Assembly: GCF_021412585.1 (NCBI RefSeq) | Contig: NZ_JAKCMI010000044.1 | Span: forward strand, 264,978-328,977 | Length of the DNA: 64,000 nt | Direction: 5' to 3' | Source: Halomonas alkalisoli | Lineage (GTDB): Bacteria > Pseudomonadota > Gammaproteobacteria > Pseudomonadales > Halomonadaceae | Shown here: positions 14,577 to 23,339 of the stretch, in pieces | How the letters are laid out: every line of letters begins with the position of its first letter | How positions within the stretch are numbered: position 1 is the stretch's first letter | The notes under the pieces: model-generated | Told to the model about the DNA's origin: nothing | Databases searched by the model: none | The model's input: only the letters and a program-made list of their open reading frames with translations | Translations under genes and position numbers: made by a program

Positions 14577-15527
14577 ATGCGAAAAACAACAATGCTTCTA
14601 TCGACACTAGTGGCACTGCCCCTGGCCATGCCAGTGGTGGCCGACACTCAGTGGCCCACGCAGGACGTGACATTGGTCACCCACTCCAGCTCCGGCGGGG
14701 GCGGGGATGTGATGCTGCGCAACATGGGACGTACCCTGGAGCAGAAGTTTGGCATCAATACCGTGGTGGATAACCGTGTCGGTGGCTCGGGGGCTGTGGC
14801 CATGTCCTGGATGGCCAACCAAGCCCCCAACGATGGATATACCATCCTGTCCGTCACGCCCACTCAGTTGATTACACCACTGCGAGCCCCAGGTATTCCC
14901 ACCTATCAGGATCTGACGCCCATTGCGCGCTTGCTGACGGATCCCACTACCCTGTATGTACACGAGAACAGCCAGTTTGAGACCATCGAAGAACTTCTCG
15001 AGCATGCACGGGAAAATCCGCGCAGCCTGAGTATCGGCATCGGTAGTGCGGGGTCGCTGGATCAGCTGGTACTGCAGAATTTTGCCAGGGAGACCGACAT
15101 TGATGTGCGCACCATCCCTCATGAGGGGGGCGGCGATGCGGTCGTAGCCCTGCTGGGCGAGCATGTCGATGCCGTGATCGGTGAGCCCGGCCAGGCCCTG
15201 ACCCATCTTGACTCCGGCACCTTACGCATGCTGGCCGTCTTCCAGGAAGAGCGTCTTGAGACCTATCCAGAGGTGCCCACCTTGCAGGAGCTGGGCTACG
15301 AAGTGATTTCCAACAAGTTCCGCGGTGTCTTTGGTCCGCCGGATATGGACCCGGAGCTGGTCGAGGCGATCGGCAACACACTGCGCGATATCGTCGATGA
15401 CGAGCCCTGGAAGACCTACTGGAGCGAGGGCAGCATGACACCTTCGTATCTAGGCCACGAAGAATTTACCGAGTTCCTGCACGTGGCCAATGAAGAGATC
15501 CGCGAGTTCGTTGAGGGTCTGCAGTAG
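14577..15527 (+). CDS. TTT-family periplasmic binding protein (TctC/Bug type), system 1
   Basis: 316 residues with a signal peptide (KTTMLLSTLVALPLAMPVVA, then DTQWP). It binds a small carboxylate in the periplasm and delivers it to the TctA/TctB membrane pair. Family signatures: the early Gly/Ser-rich ligand loop (THSSSGGGGDVML), NRVGGSGAVAM, and NDGYTILSVTPTQ. The ATG at 14577 sits six bases after gaggagg; the ATG at 14562 lies before that site and is rejected. Bug proteins often bind through conserved waters, so the ligand cannot be named. Confidence 0.93.
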   Translation: MRKTTMLLSTLVALPLAMPVVADTQWPTQDVTLVTHSSSGGGGDVMLRNMGRTLEQKFGINTVVDNRVGGSGAVAMSWMANQAPNDGYTILSVTPTQLITPLRAPGIPTYQDLTPIARLLTDPTTLYVHENSQFETIEELLEHARENPRSLSIGIGSAGSLDQLVLQNFARETDIDVRTIPHEGGGDAVVALLGEHVDAVIGEPGQALTHLDSGTLRMLAVFQEERLETYPEVPTLQELGYEVISNKFRGVFGPPDMDPELVEAIGNTLRDIVDDEPWKTYWSEGSMTPSYLGHEEFTEFLHVANEEIREFVEGLQ

Positions 15528-15576
15528 GCTTCGGCGGTACTTGTTCAATCATTGACACTCCTCGCTAGCTGGTTGA

Positions 15577-15611
15577 GCAGGCATGGCCGATAGTGAGTCG
15601 GTCATGCCTGC
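15577..15611 (+). promoter_or_regulatory. Intercistronic stem-loop, TTT system 1
   Basis: 14-bp stem (GCAGGCATGGCCGA and TCGGTCATGCCTGC, one G-T wobble) with a 7-base loop, 49 bases after the binding-protein stop. No T-run. Probably protects the upstream mRNA 3' end so that the binding protein outnumbers the membrane subunits. Confidence 0.65.
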
Positions 15612-15650
15612 CGCCGCTCTCAACTCGGCATTTCGATAAGGGTACGCCTG

Positions 15651-16187
15651 ATGAATCGTACCAATGTGCTTTCCGGGATCGTCTGCTTTGCCATCGGCGC
15701 CTTCGTCTTCTGGCTGTCGGCTGACGTGCCCTCCTTCACGGCAACCGATGAGCTGGGTGGTCGCTTTTTTCCTCGCCTGATCTCGGTCCTGTTCATGCTC
15801 GCAAGCCTGGGGTTGATCATCACGGGCTGGATGAATATCGAGATTCAGGGGGGCCAGGTCGGTGGTGGCAAGGGGAAGTCGGTACCCAGGGATGAGGACG
15901 AACGAGTCCCGGATGATGAACCCAGCGACGCGCTGACCATCGGCGGAATGCGCCCCGGGACCCTGAGGCTGTTCGGCTTTATCGCCGTCATGGCTGTCTA
16001 CACGATGATTCTTCCGCTGATCGGCTACATCCCCGCTTCACTGGTGGTCTTTGCGGCCTTGATCATGATCGCCGGAGAATACCGGCCTCTACGGGTTATG
16101 CTTGGCACTATTGGTATCACCGCGGTGCTTTATCTGCTTTTTGCCGTTATCTTCGGAATGAATGTGCCAACGGCTTCGCTTTTCTAG
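15651..16187 (+). CDS. TTT-family small membrane subunit (TctB type), system 1
   Basis: 178 residues with four hydrophobic spans: near residues 7-25, 45-62, 105-125 and 135-170. FFPRLISVLFML is the usual TctB-like feature after the first span. A long polar cytoplasmic loop of Gly, Lys and acidic residues (about 68-98) separates the helix pairs. Lies between binding protein and TctA in the normal order. Confidence 0.9.
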   Translation: MNRTNVLSGIVCFAIGAFVFWLSADVPSFTATDELGGRFFPRLISVLFMLASLGLIITGWMNIEIQGGQVGGGKGKSVPRDEDERVPDDEPSDALTIGGMRPGTLRLFGFIAVMAVYTMILPLIGYIPASLVVFAALIMIAGEYRPLRVMLGTIGITAVLYLLFAVIFGMNVPTASLF

Positions 16188-16255
16188 CGACCTACTCTCT
16201 AGTCGTAACTTTCAGTTTACGGTTAAAAAACAACCAGGCTCTAGAGGAAACCACT

Positions 16256-17755
16256 ATGATAGAGGTTGCCGCAATTGGCGAGGCTTTACTCAATGTTTTG
16301 TCGCCATATACTCTATTTTTTCTTGTCCTTGGTGTATTCATAGGCATCATTGCCGGAATACTGCCAGGCATCAATGGGGCTATCGGGATCAGCCTTATCC
16401 TGCCATTCACTTTTGGCATGCCCCCCGCAACGGCTCTTATCATGATGCTCGGGCTCTGGGGCGGGCAAAACTTTGGTGGCGGGGTGACGGCGGCGCTTGT
16501 GCATGCGCCGGGGGCAGCTTCGGGAGCAGCAACACTCTTCGACGGCTATCCGATGGCGCAGAAGGGGCAGGCCGGCAAGGCCCTGGGCATCATCTGTATC
16601 TCTTCCGCGATCGGGTGGTTTCTCAGCACCATTTTGTTGGCGGTGATCGCCCTGCCGCTAGCCGCTTTTGCCTTGCGCTTCAGCGCCCCCGAGTATTTTG
16701 CGGTAGGCGTCTTCGGCCTGAGTATGGTGGCCAGCATGGCGACAAAGAACATTTTCAAGGGGGCTATTGCTACCTTGATGGGGTTGTTGATCGTGACCAT
16801 CGGCACCGATCCCTTCAGCGGCCTGCCGCGTTTCACCTTCGGTCGCTTCGAACTCATGGATGGCATCAATTTTCTGATTGTGATGATCGGGGTTTTCGCC
16901 ATCGCAGAAGTGCTGGTACAGGCACAGAAGCCCAATGTCCAGGCGAAAGTGCAGGCTTTCTCGCGTGAACTGCCAACCTGGAAGGAAGTTCGAGCTCTAC
17001 TGCCGACGATTTTCCGTTCCTCGGGTATCGGCATGCTGGTCGGCACGGCGCCGGGGGCAGGGGGGTCGATCGCAGCCTTCATCGCGTACAACGAGGCCAA
17101 GCGTTTCTCGAAGCATCCCGAGGAATTCGGGCACGGCTCCCAGGAGGGCGTGGCGGCACCCGAGGCCGCCAACAATGCCACCGAAGGTGGGGCCATGGTG
17201 CCCCTGCTGGCCCTGGGGGTGCCGGGATCGGGGGCTGCCGCCGTCATTCTGGCCTCGATGATCCTCTATGGCCTGCGTCCTGGCCCGCAGATTTTCACCG
17301 AACAGCCGGTGCTGGTGTATAGCCTGTTCTTCGGCCTGGCCATCGGTGCCGTGGTATTGTTGGTGCTCGGGCTGCTGCTGACGCCCTACCTGGCGCTGGT
17401 CATGCGCATTCCCAAGCCCTATCTGATTACCGGGGTGACGGGGATTGCCTTCATGGCCGCCATGGCGATCACCGGGCTGCTGTTCGATGTGAGGCTGGTG
17501 CTGTTCTTCGGTGTCCTCGGCTACATCATGCGCAAGCTGGATTTCCCGCCGGCGCCGATGATTCTGGCCCTCGTACTGGGCTTCATGATCGAGACCTCGC
17601 TGCGCCGGGCGCTCATCATGTCGGATGGTGACTGGACGGTATTCTTCACGCGGCCTATTTCGGCGGTAATTCTCTGTGTGGCCTTGTTGTCCTTCTTCTA
17701 CCCGATGATTCGCGAGGTCGTGAGCCGGCAACGGGCTAAGCGTCGTCAGGCTTGA
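16256..17755 (+). CDS. TTT-family large permease (TctA type), system 1
   Basis: 499 residues with about twelve membrane spans. TctA hallmarks are IIAGILPGINGAIGISLILP near the N terminus, LHAPG-type GGVTAALVHAPGAASG, and FDGYPMAQKGQAGKALG, with the second repeat GMLVGTAPGAGGSIAAFIAY and APEAANNATEGGAMVPLLAL. It transports carboxylates driven by an ion gradient; in a halophile Na+ is plausible. The leader segment 16200-16255 is lower in GC than the flanks but shows no gene. Confidence 0.95.
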   Translation: MIEVAAIGEALLNVLSPYTLFFLVLGVFIGIIAGILPGINGAIGISLILPFTFGMPPATALIMMLGLWGGQNFGGGVTAALVHAPGAASGAATLFDGYPMAQKGQAGKALGIICISSAIGWFLSTILLAVIALPLAAFALRFSAPEYFAVGVFGLSMVASMATKNIFKGAIATLMGLLIVTIGTDPFSGLPRFTFGRFELMDGINFLIVMIGVFAIAEVLVQAQKPNVQAKVQAFSRELPTWKEVRALLPTIFRSSGIGMLVGTAPGAGGSIAAFIAYNEAKRFSKHPEEFGHGSQEGVAAPEAANNATEGGAMVPLLALGVPGSGAAAVILASMILYGLRPGPQIFTEQPVLVYSLFFGLAIGAVVLLVLGLLLTPYLALVMRIPKPYLITGVTGIAFMAAMAITGLLFDVRLVLFFGVLGYIMRKLDFPPAPMILALVLGFMIETSLRRALIMSDGDWTVFFTRPISAVILCVALLSFFYPMIREVVSRQRAKRRQA

Positions 17756-17816
17756 TAGATGAAGCACTTTTTACTCGGGTGCGGTGGCGATAGCTCATGC
17801 ATGTGATGCTTGTGTC

Positions 17817-18875
17817 ATGAGCCCACCAACCCCTGGGGCCCGCCGGGAGTCATATAGCGGCTTCTTTCGTGCCTGGGGCATCGGCCTGGTGGGCGGTGGG
17901 TTGGCAAGCTGGGCCGGGATACCGCTGGCCTGGATGCTGGGGCCGCTGTTTGCCGCCATGCTGATATCCCTAGCCGGGATTTCGCTGTCGATGCCCAGCC
18001 CCTTGCGCATTGGTTCTCGCGGCATGGTCGGCATGCTGTTGGGCTCGGCGGTGACGCCCGAGACCTTTGAGCGCGTGAGCCAATGGCCTTTCAGCCTGAT
18101 GCTGATGGTGTTGGGACTGCTGTTGATGTCCGTGTTGACCGCGAGTTACTACCGGTGCATTGGCGGCTTCGATCGGCTCTCGGCGGTGTCGGCCTCGTTG
18201 CCGGGGGCGATTAGCAATATTCCGGCAATAGCCATACGCATGGGGGCAAACGGGCCCAAGGTCGTTCTCTCGCACCTGGCAAGAGTCACGTTGGTGATTA
18301 TGGTCGTGCCGCCGCTGTATATGGCGTGGCAGGGCCTCGACGCTGGCCTGGAGCGCGGCAATCCCACATCGTGGAACTTGCTGGGGGAGCATCTGTGGAT
18401 CCTGCCGGCGGCCCTCCCGGCCGGGTTTCTGGCTCGCCGGCTGAGCCTGCCGGTTCCCGAGATGATCGGTCCGATGATCGCGGCGTCGATACTGTCGCTG
18501 ATGGGGTATCGCCTCGCGTTGCCTGAGTGGCTGCTCGCCGGGACCTTCCTGGTGCTCGGCACCACGATCGGAGCGCGCTTCTACCGCATGCCCTTGTCAC
18601 TGCTGGTGGGCACCGGTCGCCATGCGCTGCTGGCGACCCTCGTCACTTTGGCCACGGCAGTGGCAGTGGCGGTCGTCATGCATACTGTGCTGGGCGTTCC
18701 CCTGGCGGTGGCGCTGCTCGCGGTGATTCCCGGCGGGCTTGCTGAGATGGCCTTGCTGGCAGCGGCCTTGGGTGTCGATCCCGTCTTCGTGACGTTCCAT
18801 CAGATCGCTCGCAGCATCCTGCTGAACGCGCTGGCGCCCTTCGTGTTGCGGCTGTTTGGGGGGCGCTCGGGGTAG
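17817..18875 (+). CDS. AbrB-family membrane protein (PF05145), copy 1
   Basis: 352 residues from the ATG at 17817 (a GTG at 17784 in frame is possible). Two repeats of hydrophobic spans carry the family motifs GLASWAGIPLAWMLGPLFAAM and GGLAEMALLAAALGVDPVFV, with LPGAISNIPAIAIRMGA in the first half. These proteins are often annotated as ammonia monooxygenase or AbrB regulators, but the sequence is a transporter-like membrane protein; function is unknown. They frequently sit beside TTT genes, as here. Confidence 0.85.
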   Translation: MSPPTPGARRESYSGFFRAWGIGLVGGGLASWAGIPLAWMLGPLFAAMLISLAGISLSMPSPLRIGSRGMVGMLLGSAVTPETFERVSQWPFSLMLMVLGLLLMSVLTASYYRCIGGFDRLSAVSASLPGAISNIPAIAIRMGANGPKVVLSHLARVTLVIMVVPPLYMAWQGLDAGLERGNPTSWNLLGEHLWILPAALPAGFLARRLSLPVPEMIGPMIAASILSLMGYRLALPEWLLAGTFLVLGTTIGARFYRMPLSLLVGTGRHALLATLVTLATAVAVAVVMHTVLGVPLAVALLAVIPGGLAEMALLAAALGVDPVFVTFHQIARSILLNALAPFVLRLFGGRSG

Positions 18876-19718
18876 CTAGCCCATTTCGTTGCGGTAGTGG
18901 ATGGTATCGGTCATGCCGACCATGGTGCGCCATTCCACCGGTTCGCCGCCCAGGCTGTAGGCTACGCGCTCGACTTCCAGTACCGCAATGCCCGGCTCGA
19001 TGGACAGGAAGCGGGCCTCTTCCGCGGTGGCCGCCCGTGCCCGGACTTGTTCCACGACCTTGGTGATTAGCAGGTTGTATTCCTGTTCCAGAATCAGGTA
19101 AATGGAGCCCGGCGAGTGCTGCTGTAGGATTCGCCAGGCCTCGGGGCACAGATCGTCGGACAGGAAGATTCGCTCGAGCAGGACGGGGCGGGCATCCAGA
19201 TGACGCAGGCGCAGGGTTTCGGTGCCCGTCGACCCGGGAGCGATATGCAGGCCGTGGGCGATACGTTCATCGGCCTCGGCTTGGCGTGTCTCCAGGTAGG
19301 TCGCCTCGTTACCCGCCACCTTACCCCCGGTGTTGCGGTAGAGTTGGTGGAAGCGGAAGGGCTGGTAATCGCCGTTATGCGAGGTGACGAAAGTGCCTTT
19401 GCCGGCCTGTCGCGTCACCAGGCCTTCACTCGCCATTTCCTCGATGGCTTTACGTACCGTGCCTTGGCTGAGATGGTATTCTTCGGCAAGGCGCATTTCG
19501 CTGGGCAGGCACTGGCCCGGTTTCCATTCACCCTTGAGCACCCGATAGACAAGGTGTTGCTTGACCTGCTGATACAAGGGCTTAGAGCTGGGTCTGGTCT
19601 CATTCATGCCGGTAGGCGGTTCCTGGTGAGGAGCGGTCGTCGCCCGCTTGCGAGGCATGACGACGTCTGGGGGTGGCGTGGCCTGGGAGTCATGACGTGA
19701 TTTTTCCATGGGGCGCAT
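18876..19718 (-). CDS. GntR/HutC-family regulator with UTRA ligand domain
   Basis: 280 residues. A 40-residue polar tail is followed by the winged-helix domain (about 46-113: PLYQQVKQHLVYRVLKGEW, LPSEMRLAEEYHLSQGTVRK, GLVTRQAGKGTFV) and then a UTRA effector domain (about 130-270). HutC-type proteins repress catabolic operons and release on binding a pathway intermediate. The AT-rich site at 19762-19782 lies before its own start, so autoregulation is likely, and the same kind of site occurs at five other promoters here. It converges with the AbrB-family gene, with the stop codons adjacent. Confidence 0.92.
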   Translation of the reverse strand: MRPMEKSRHDSQATPPPDVVMPRKRATTAPHQEPPTGMNETRPSSKPLYQQVKQHLVYRVLKGEWKPGQCLPSEMRLAEEYHLSQGTVRKAIEEMASEGLVTRQAGKGTFVTSHNGDYQPFRFHQLYRNTGGKVAGNEATYLETRQAEADERIAHGLHIAPGSTGTETLRLRHLDARPVLLERIFLSDDLCPEAWRILQQHSPGSIYLILEQEYNLLITKVVEQVRARAATAEEARFLSIEPGIAVLEVERVAYSLGGEPVEWRTMVGMTDTIHYRNEMG

Positions 19719-19761
19719 GCCTCTCGGTTGCCAGTTGAAAGCGAAATCTCCCTCCGTTTCA

Positions 19762-19782
19762 TTGTATCATTTATATTATAGG
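19762..19782. promoter_or_regulatory. AT-rich operator, site 3 of 6 (before the GntR gene)
   Basis: TTGTATCATTTATATTATAG in the divergent region between the GntR and LysR genes. It contains the same TATATTATA core in an AT-rich stretch and lies 40-60 bases before the GntR start, as for an autoregulatory site. Confidence 0.5.
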
Positions 19783-19925
19783 ATTTTGAGCGTCATGCCC
19801 ATTGCATGGGGCCATCGGGCAGGAGTGGCTGTTCTCGACAAGCAACGACCGATTCGCTGAGGGTGCGCGTTGCTCTCTCCAAGGTGTTGCCATGATCTCC
19901 TTGTTATCTTTTCGCTAGGATTGCT

Positions 19926-20834
19926 ATGTCGCTTCCCGTCACTTTTCGCCAGATTCAGGTGTTTGCCGCCGTGGCTCGCAACGGTACCGTCATTGCCGCG
20001 GCGCAGCAGTTGCATCTGTCACAATCCGCCACCAGCCAGGCACTGTCGGACCTGGAGCGACAGCTTGGCGTTGCCCTTTTCGAGCGCCTGGGGCGTCGCC
20101 TATGCCTCAACGATATCGGCCGCCACCTGCTGCCACAGGCAGAACGCCTGCTGGATGGAATGGAAGTCTTCGTGAGGTCGGCGCAGGAGCCGGAAGGGAG
20201 GTTGAGTGGCACCCTGAATGTATCGGCCAGCGCGACCATCGGTACCTACATGCTGCCTGCGCTGGCGGGACGTTTCAACGAGCGGCATCCTGGGGCCGAC
20301 CTGAGATTGAATCTGCGCAATACCGGCGAAGTGGTAATGGATCTGCTCAGGCTGAATGCCGACCTGGGATTGATCGAGGGGCAATGCCATGAGCCACGAC
20401 TGGCCAGCGAGGCCTGGTGCCAGGACAGGATGGTGATCATTTGTTCCCCGCAGCATCCGCTGGCCCGGGTTGGCCGCCTCGAGAGGCATGATTTGATCGA
20501 CGTGAGCTGGATCATGCGTGAGAAGGGCTCGGGGACCCGTGAGGTATTCGAGATCGCCCTGGGCGCACATGTCGACCGCTTGGCGATTCGCATGGAGCTC
20601 GGTCAGCACGAGGCCATCAAGCAGGCGGTGCGAGCGGGGTTGGGCCTGGGATGCTTGTCGTGGCTGAGCGTGGCTGGGGAGATCGAGCGCGGTGAACTGA
20701 TCGCCCTGAGTAGCGACTTGTGCCTGACACGACGCTTTTCCCTGGTGTGGCATCCGGAGCGTTATCGAAGCCCGCTGTGGCAGGCCTTCAAGGTGTTCCT
20801 CGTCGAGCAATCCGACCAGTACCCGAATGGCTAG
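19926..20834 (+). CDS. LysR-type transcriptional regulator
   Basis: 302 residues. N-terminal winged helix-turn-helix (FRQIQVFAAVARNGTVIAAA, LHLSQSATSQALSDLERQLG, VALFERLGRRL) and a two-lobed effector domain (from about residue 90; GTLNVSASATIGTYMLPAL). The pattern is close to CbbR/CysL-like regulators that sense small anions or phosphorylated acids. Transcribed divergently from the GntR gene; its partner target may be the TauE-type exporter gene convergent with it. Confidence 0.92.
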   Translation: MSLPVTFRQIQVFAAVARNGTVIAAAQQLHLSQSATSQALSDLERQLGVALFERLGRRLCLNDIGRHLLPQAERLLDGMEVFVRSAQEPEGRLSGTLNVSASATIGTYMLPALAGRFNERHPGADLRLNLRNTGEVVMDLLRLNADLGLIEGQCHEPRLASEAWCQDRMVIICSPQHPLARVGRLERHDLIDVSWIMREKGSGTREVFEIALGAHVDRLAIRMELGQHEAIKQAVRAGLGLGCLSWLSVAGEIERGELIALSSDLCLTRRFSLVWHPERYRSPLWQAFKVFLVEQSDQYPNG

Positions 20835-20854
20835 CTGGCGGGCGGCGTTGCCGG

Positions 20855-21622
20855 TTATCCCAGCAGGTCCATGACCGGGCGCCATAGCAGGGATATGCCG
20901 CCGACCATGATGATGCCCTCCATGATGGTGGTATGCAGCTTGACCGAGGTGTGGCTCACCACCCATCGCCCCAGGTAATTGCCGGGAATGGTGCAGAGCC
21001 CGAGCAGAAGGCCGGCCAGGAGCATGCTGGGCGTCAGCAGGGCATGATTGCTGAAGGCGATGGCCTTGGTGGTGTTGACCGCGGTGGAAATGGCGGCATC
21101 GGTGGCCAGGAAGGCTTGCCCCTTGATCCCGGCACCCAGCAGCATGGGGACCAGGAACATGCCCATGCCGGTGGTGGTGCCCGAGCCGATACCGAACAGG
21201 CCTGTGCCGATGGCAAGGCCCCTAGGGCTGAGCTGCATCTTGCGCCTTGCGCAATAGCGCCCCAGGGGGACGGCTATCAGCAGGAACAGGCCGAGCATGA
21301 TCGAGACCGCTTCGCTGCTTAGGCGCACGTATACGAAGGTGCCGATCAGCACCCCGGGAATGGCGGTCATCAGGGCCAGCCCGGTCAAGCGGACATCGAT
21401 GAGCTTGCGGTACAGCCAGAAGCGGTGGGCATTGGCCAGCAGCATCGCCACACTCATGATGGGGATGACGGCCTTGACGCCGATGATCGGCGCCAGTACC
21501 GGAGGCAGGATCAGTCCGCCGCCGAACCCCGTCATGCCACCCAGGGTGCCGGCGACCAGTGCCGCGAGCAGGATGGCGATCAGTTCGCCGGCGCTGAAAG
21601 CTCCCAGGGCGAGAAAGTCCAA
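20855..21622 (-). CDS. TauE/SafE-family sulfite/anion exporter
   Basis: 255-residue membrane protein with about eight spans, in two repeats; GGMTGFGGGLILPPVLAPII and GIGSGTTTGMGMFLVPMLLG are the duplicated family motifs. TauE-type proteins export sulfite or sulfoacetate produced in sulfonate breakdown, and others move unrelated organic anions. The start is probably TTG (21620-21622) with ggagt upstream. It is the last gene of the MmgE/PrpD run on this strand, 222 bases after the preceding stop. Confidence 0.88.
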   Translation of the reverse strand: MDFLALGAFSAGELIAILLAALVAGTLGGMTGFGGGLILPPVLAPIIGVKAVIPIMSVAMLLANAHRFWLYRKLIDVRLTGLALMTAIPGVLIGTFVYVRLSSEAVSIMLGLFLLIAVPLGRYCARRKMQLSPRGLAIGTGLFGIGSGTTTGMGMFLVPMLLGAGIKGQAFLATDAAISTAVNTTKAIAFSNHALLTPSMLLAGLLLGLCTIPGNYLGRWVVSHTSVKLHTTIMEGIIMVGGISLLWRPVMDLLG

Positions 21623-21705
21623 GCGAAAGGTACTCCGATCCGTTCAGGTGATGCCGGCGATCGATGCCTGGCCCATGATCGGGTTAGTGCAACCCCGAAC
21701 TAGTA

Positions 21706-21726
21706 CTGCCCGCGAGTCGCGGGCAG
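21706..21726 (-). other. 9-bp hairpin between MmgE/PrpD and TauE genes
   Basis: CTGCCCGCG-AGT-CGCGGGCAG, a perfect 9-bp stem with a 3-base loop and no T-run, lying between the two genes on this strand. It may partly terminate transcription or protect the upstream transcript. Confidence 0.45.
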
Positions 21727-21844
21727 TTGACGGCTGAGCGTCACTCGGTGGTCAGCTCATTCATGTTGCTGGCCGGGTGGGTCATGCGCATTGCGTTCCC
21801 CTCCGGATCATTGCTCGGGGACGGTCTGCCATGGGGAGCGCGCC

Positions 21845-23260
21845 TCATGCCTCGTTGGCGACATTGGCCATCCAGTCGGTGAGGGCCGCGCTGTCGGCCA
21901 GCGTATCCACCGCCCAGATGGATGCGATGAGGGCCTTCTGGCTCTCTTCGTCCAACAGGCCCTGGGCGCAGACGCGGAATTTCTCCTCGACCTCACCATT
22001 CGTCATGGGGTTGCTCGGGCCGCCGCGATAGCGTTCATCGGCCCACTTCTCGAACGTCTTGCCATCCTTGGTCTGCAGCACGATGCGCGAGCGAATGCGG
22101 TCGAAGCCCATGGCCTCGATCTCGGGATCGAGATGGAGACTGATGCGCTTCTGCATGTCCTGCATGGGATCGCTGCTGACGAACTCATCGGTGAACTCCT
22201 TGGCGCCGGCTTGGCGACGCAGCACCAGCATGGCCAGCAGGGCATTCATGCAGAACTTGGCCTGGAGATGATTTTTGGCGATGGGGTAACGGATTGGTTC
22301 GAGGATATTGTTGGCTGCGTAGAAGTCGATCTTCTCAACCTGCTCCGGCTGAATATCGTGTTCGAGTACCAGGTTGCGCATGGCATCCATGGACTGATGG
22401 GTGACGATGCCGGAGGGGTAAGGTTTGATGCTGACGCCGGGCGAGACGATGGTGAAGGTCTTGCCGAAGCCTTGGCTCAGTTTCTCTTCGGAGTAGCCGC
22501 CACCCAGCACCTGGAGGAAGCCCCAGCGCCCATCGAGGGCGGTCGGGTCGGCGGTGAAGCCGCGCTTGGCCAGCATGGCCGCCGTCACCCCGTTCTCGGC
22601 GGCACGGCCCACATGCAGCGGCTTGGTCATGGTACCGAAGTTACAGCGGATGCCGGCGGCGAAGCTGGCGGCGATGCCCAGCGCATTGGCGAGCTGTTCG
22701 TCGGTCAACTCCAGTAGCTTGGCGGCGGCGGCGCAAGCGCCGAAGGTACCAACCGTACCGCTAGTGTGGTGACCGCGGCGGTAGTGGTCCGGCAGCATCC
22801 ATTCGGAGATCTTGGACTCCACTTCGACGCCGGTCTGGAAGGCCAGCATCAGGGCTTCACCGGAGACGCCGCCCAGTTGCTGGGCCACGACCAGAGCGGC
22901 GGTCAGCGGTGGCACAGAGGGGTGGGTGAGCAGGCCGTACACGTGGCGTGGGTCATGGCTGACCTGGGTGTCATCCCAGTCGTGGGCATGGCCCGAGGTG
23001 CCCAGGATGCGGGCGGCAGCTGGGGTAGGAATACGCTGTCCCTCACCGGCCAGCAGTAGGGCGTCTTCTCGCCCCCCCTGGTAGACGGCTTCCTCCATCA
23101 GGATGTGCACCGAATGCTCGGTGGCGCCAGCGGCATATAGCCCCATGGTATCCAACATGCAGCGTTTGCCGATTTCCAGGGCTTCGGCGGGAAGGTCTGC
23201 AAAGGTCACGTTCTGGATGAACTGTACGGCATCCCGGGTGATGTTGGTTTCCGTGGTCAT
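21845..23260 (-). CDS. MmgE/PrpD-family protein, paralog 1
   Basis: 471 residues of the MmgE/PrpD fold, which covers 2-methylcitrate dehydratase, cis-aconitate decarboxylase and iminodisuccinate epimerase, all acting through a carbanion next to a carboxylate. Visible features are LDTMGLYAAGATEHS near residue 35, SGHAHDWDDTQVS, then HHTSGTVGTFGACAAAAKLL, and FGTMTKPLHVGRAAENGV. This is the most divergent of the three copies; it has the GTMTKPLH/GRAA pattern where the other two have WTKR-GWAAQSG. Strong ribosome site (aaggag). Reaction unknown. Confidence 0.88.
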   Translation of the reverse strand: MTTETNITRDAVQFIQNVTFADLPAEALEIGKRCMLDTMGLYAAGATEHSVHILMEEAVYQGGREDALLLAGEGQRIPTPAAARILGTSGHAHDWDDTQVSHDPRHVYGLLTHPSVPPLTAALVVAQQLGGVSGEALMLAFQTGVEVESKISEWMLPDHYRRGHHTSGTVGTFGACAAAAKLLELTDEQLANALGIAASFAAGIRCNFGTMTKPLHVGRAAENGVTAAMLAKRGFTADPTALDGRWGFLQVLGGGYSEEKLSQGFGKTFTIVSPGVSIKPYPSGIVTHQSMDAMRNLVLEHDIQPEQVEKIDFYAANNILEPIRYPIAKNHLQAKFCMNALLAMLVLRRQAGAKEFTDEFVSSDPMQDMQKRISLHLDPEIEAMGFDRIRSRIVLQTKDGKTFEKWADERYRGGPSNPMTNGEVEEKFRVCAQGLLDEESQKALIASIWAVDTLADSAALTDWMANVANEA

Positions 23261-23339
23261 GGTTTAACTCCTTGCAGATGATGTGGCCATCCTGAGCCGC
23301 TGCATTCGGCGTCAGGGGGCATGCCGGAGTGGGCGTCGG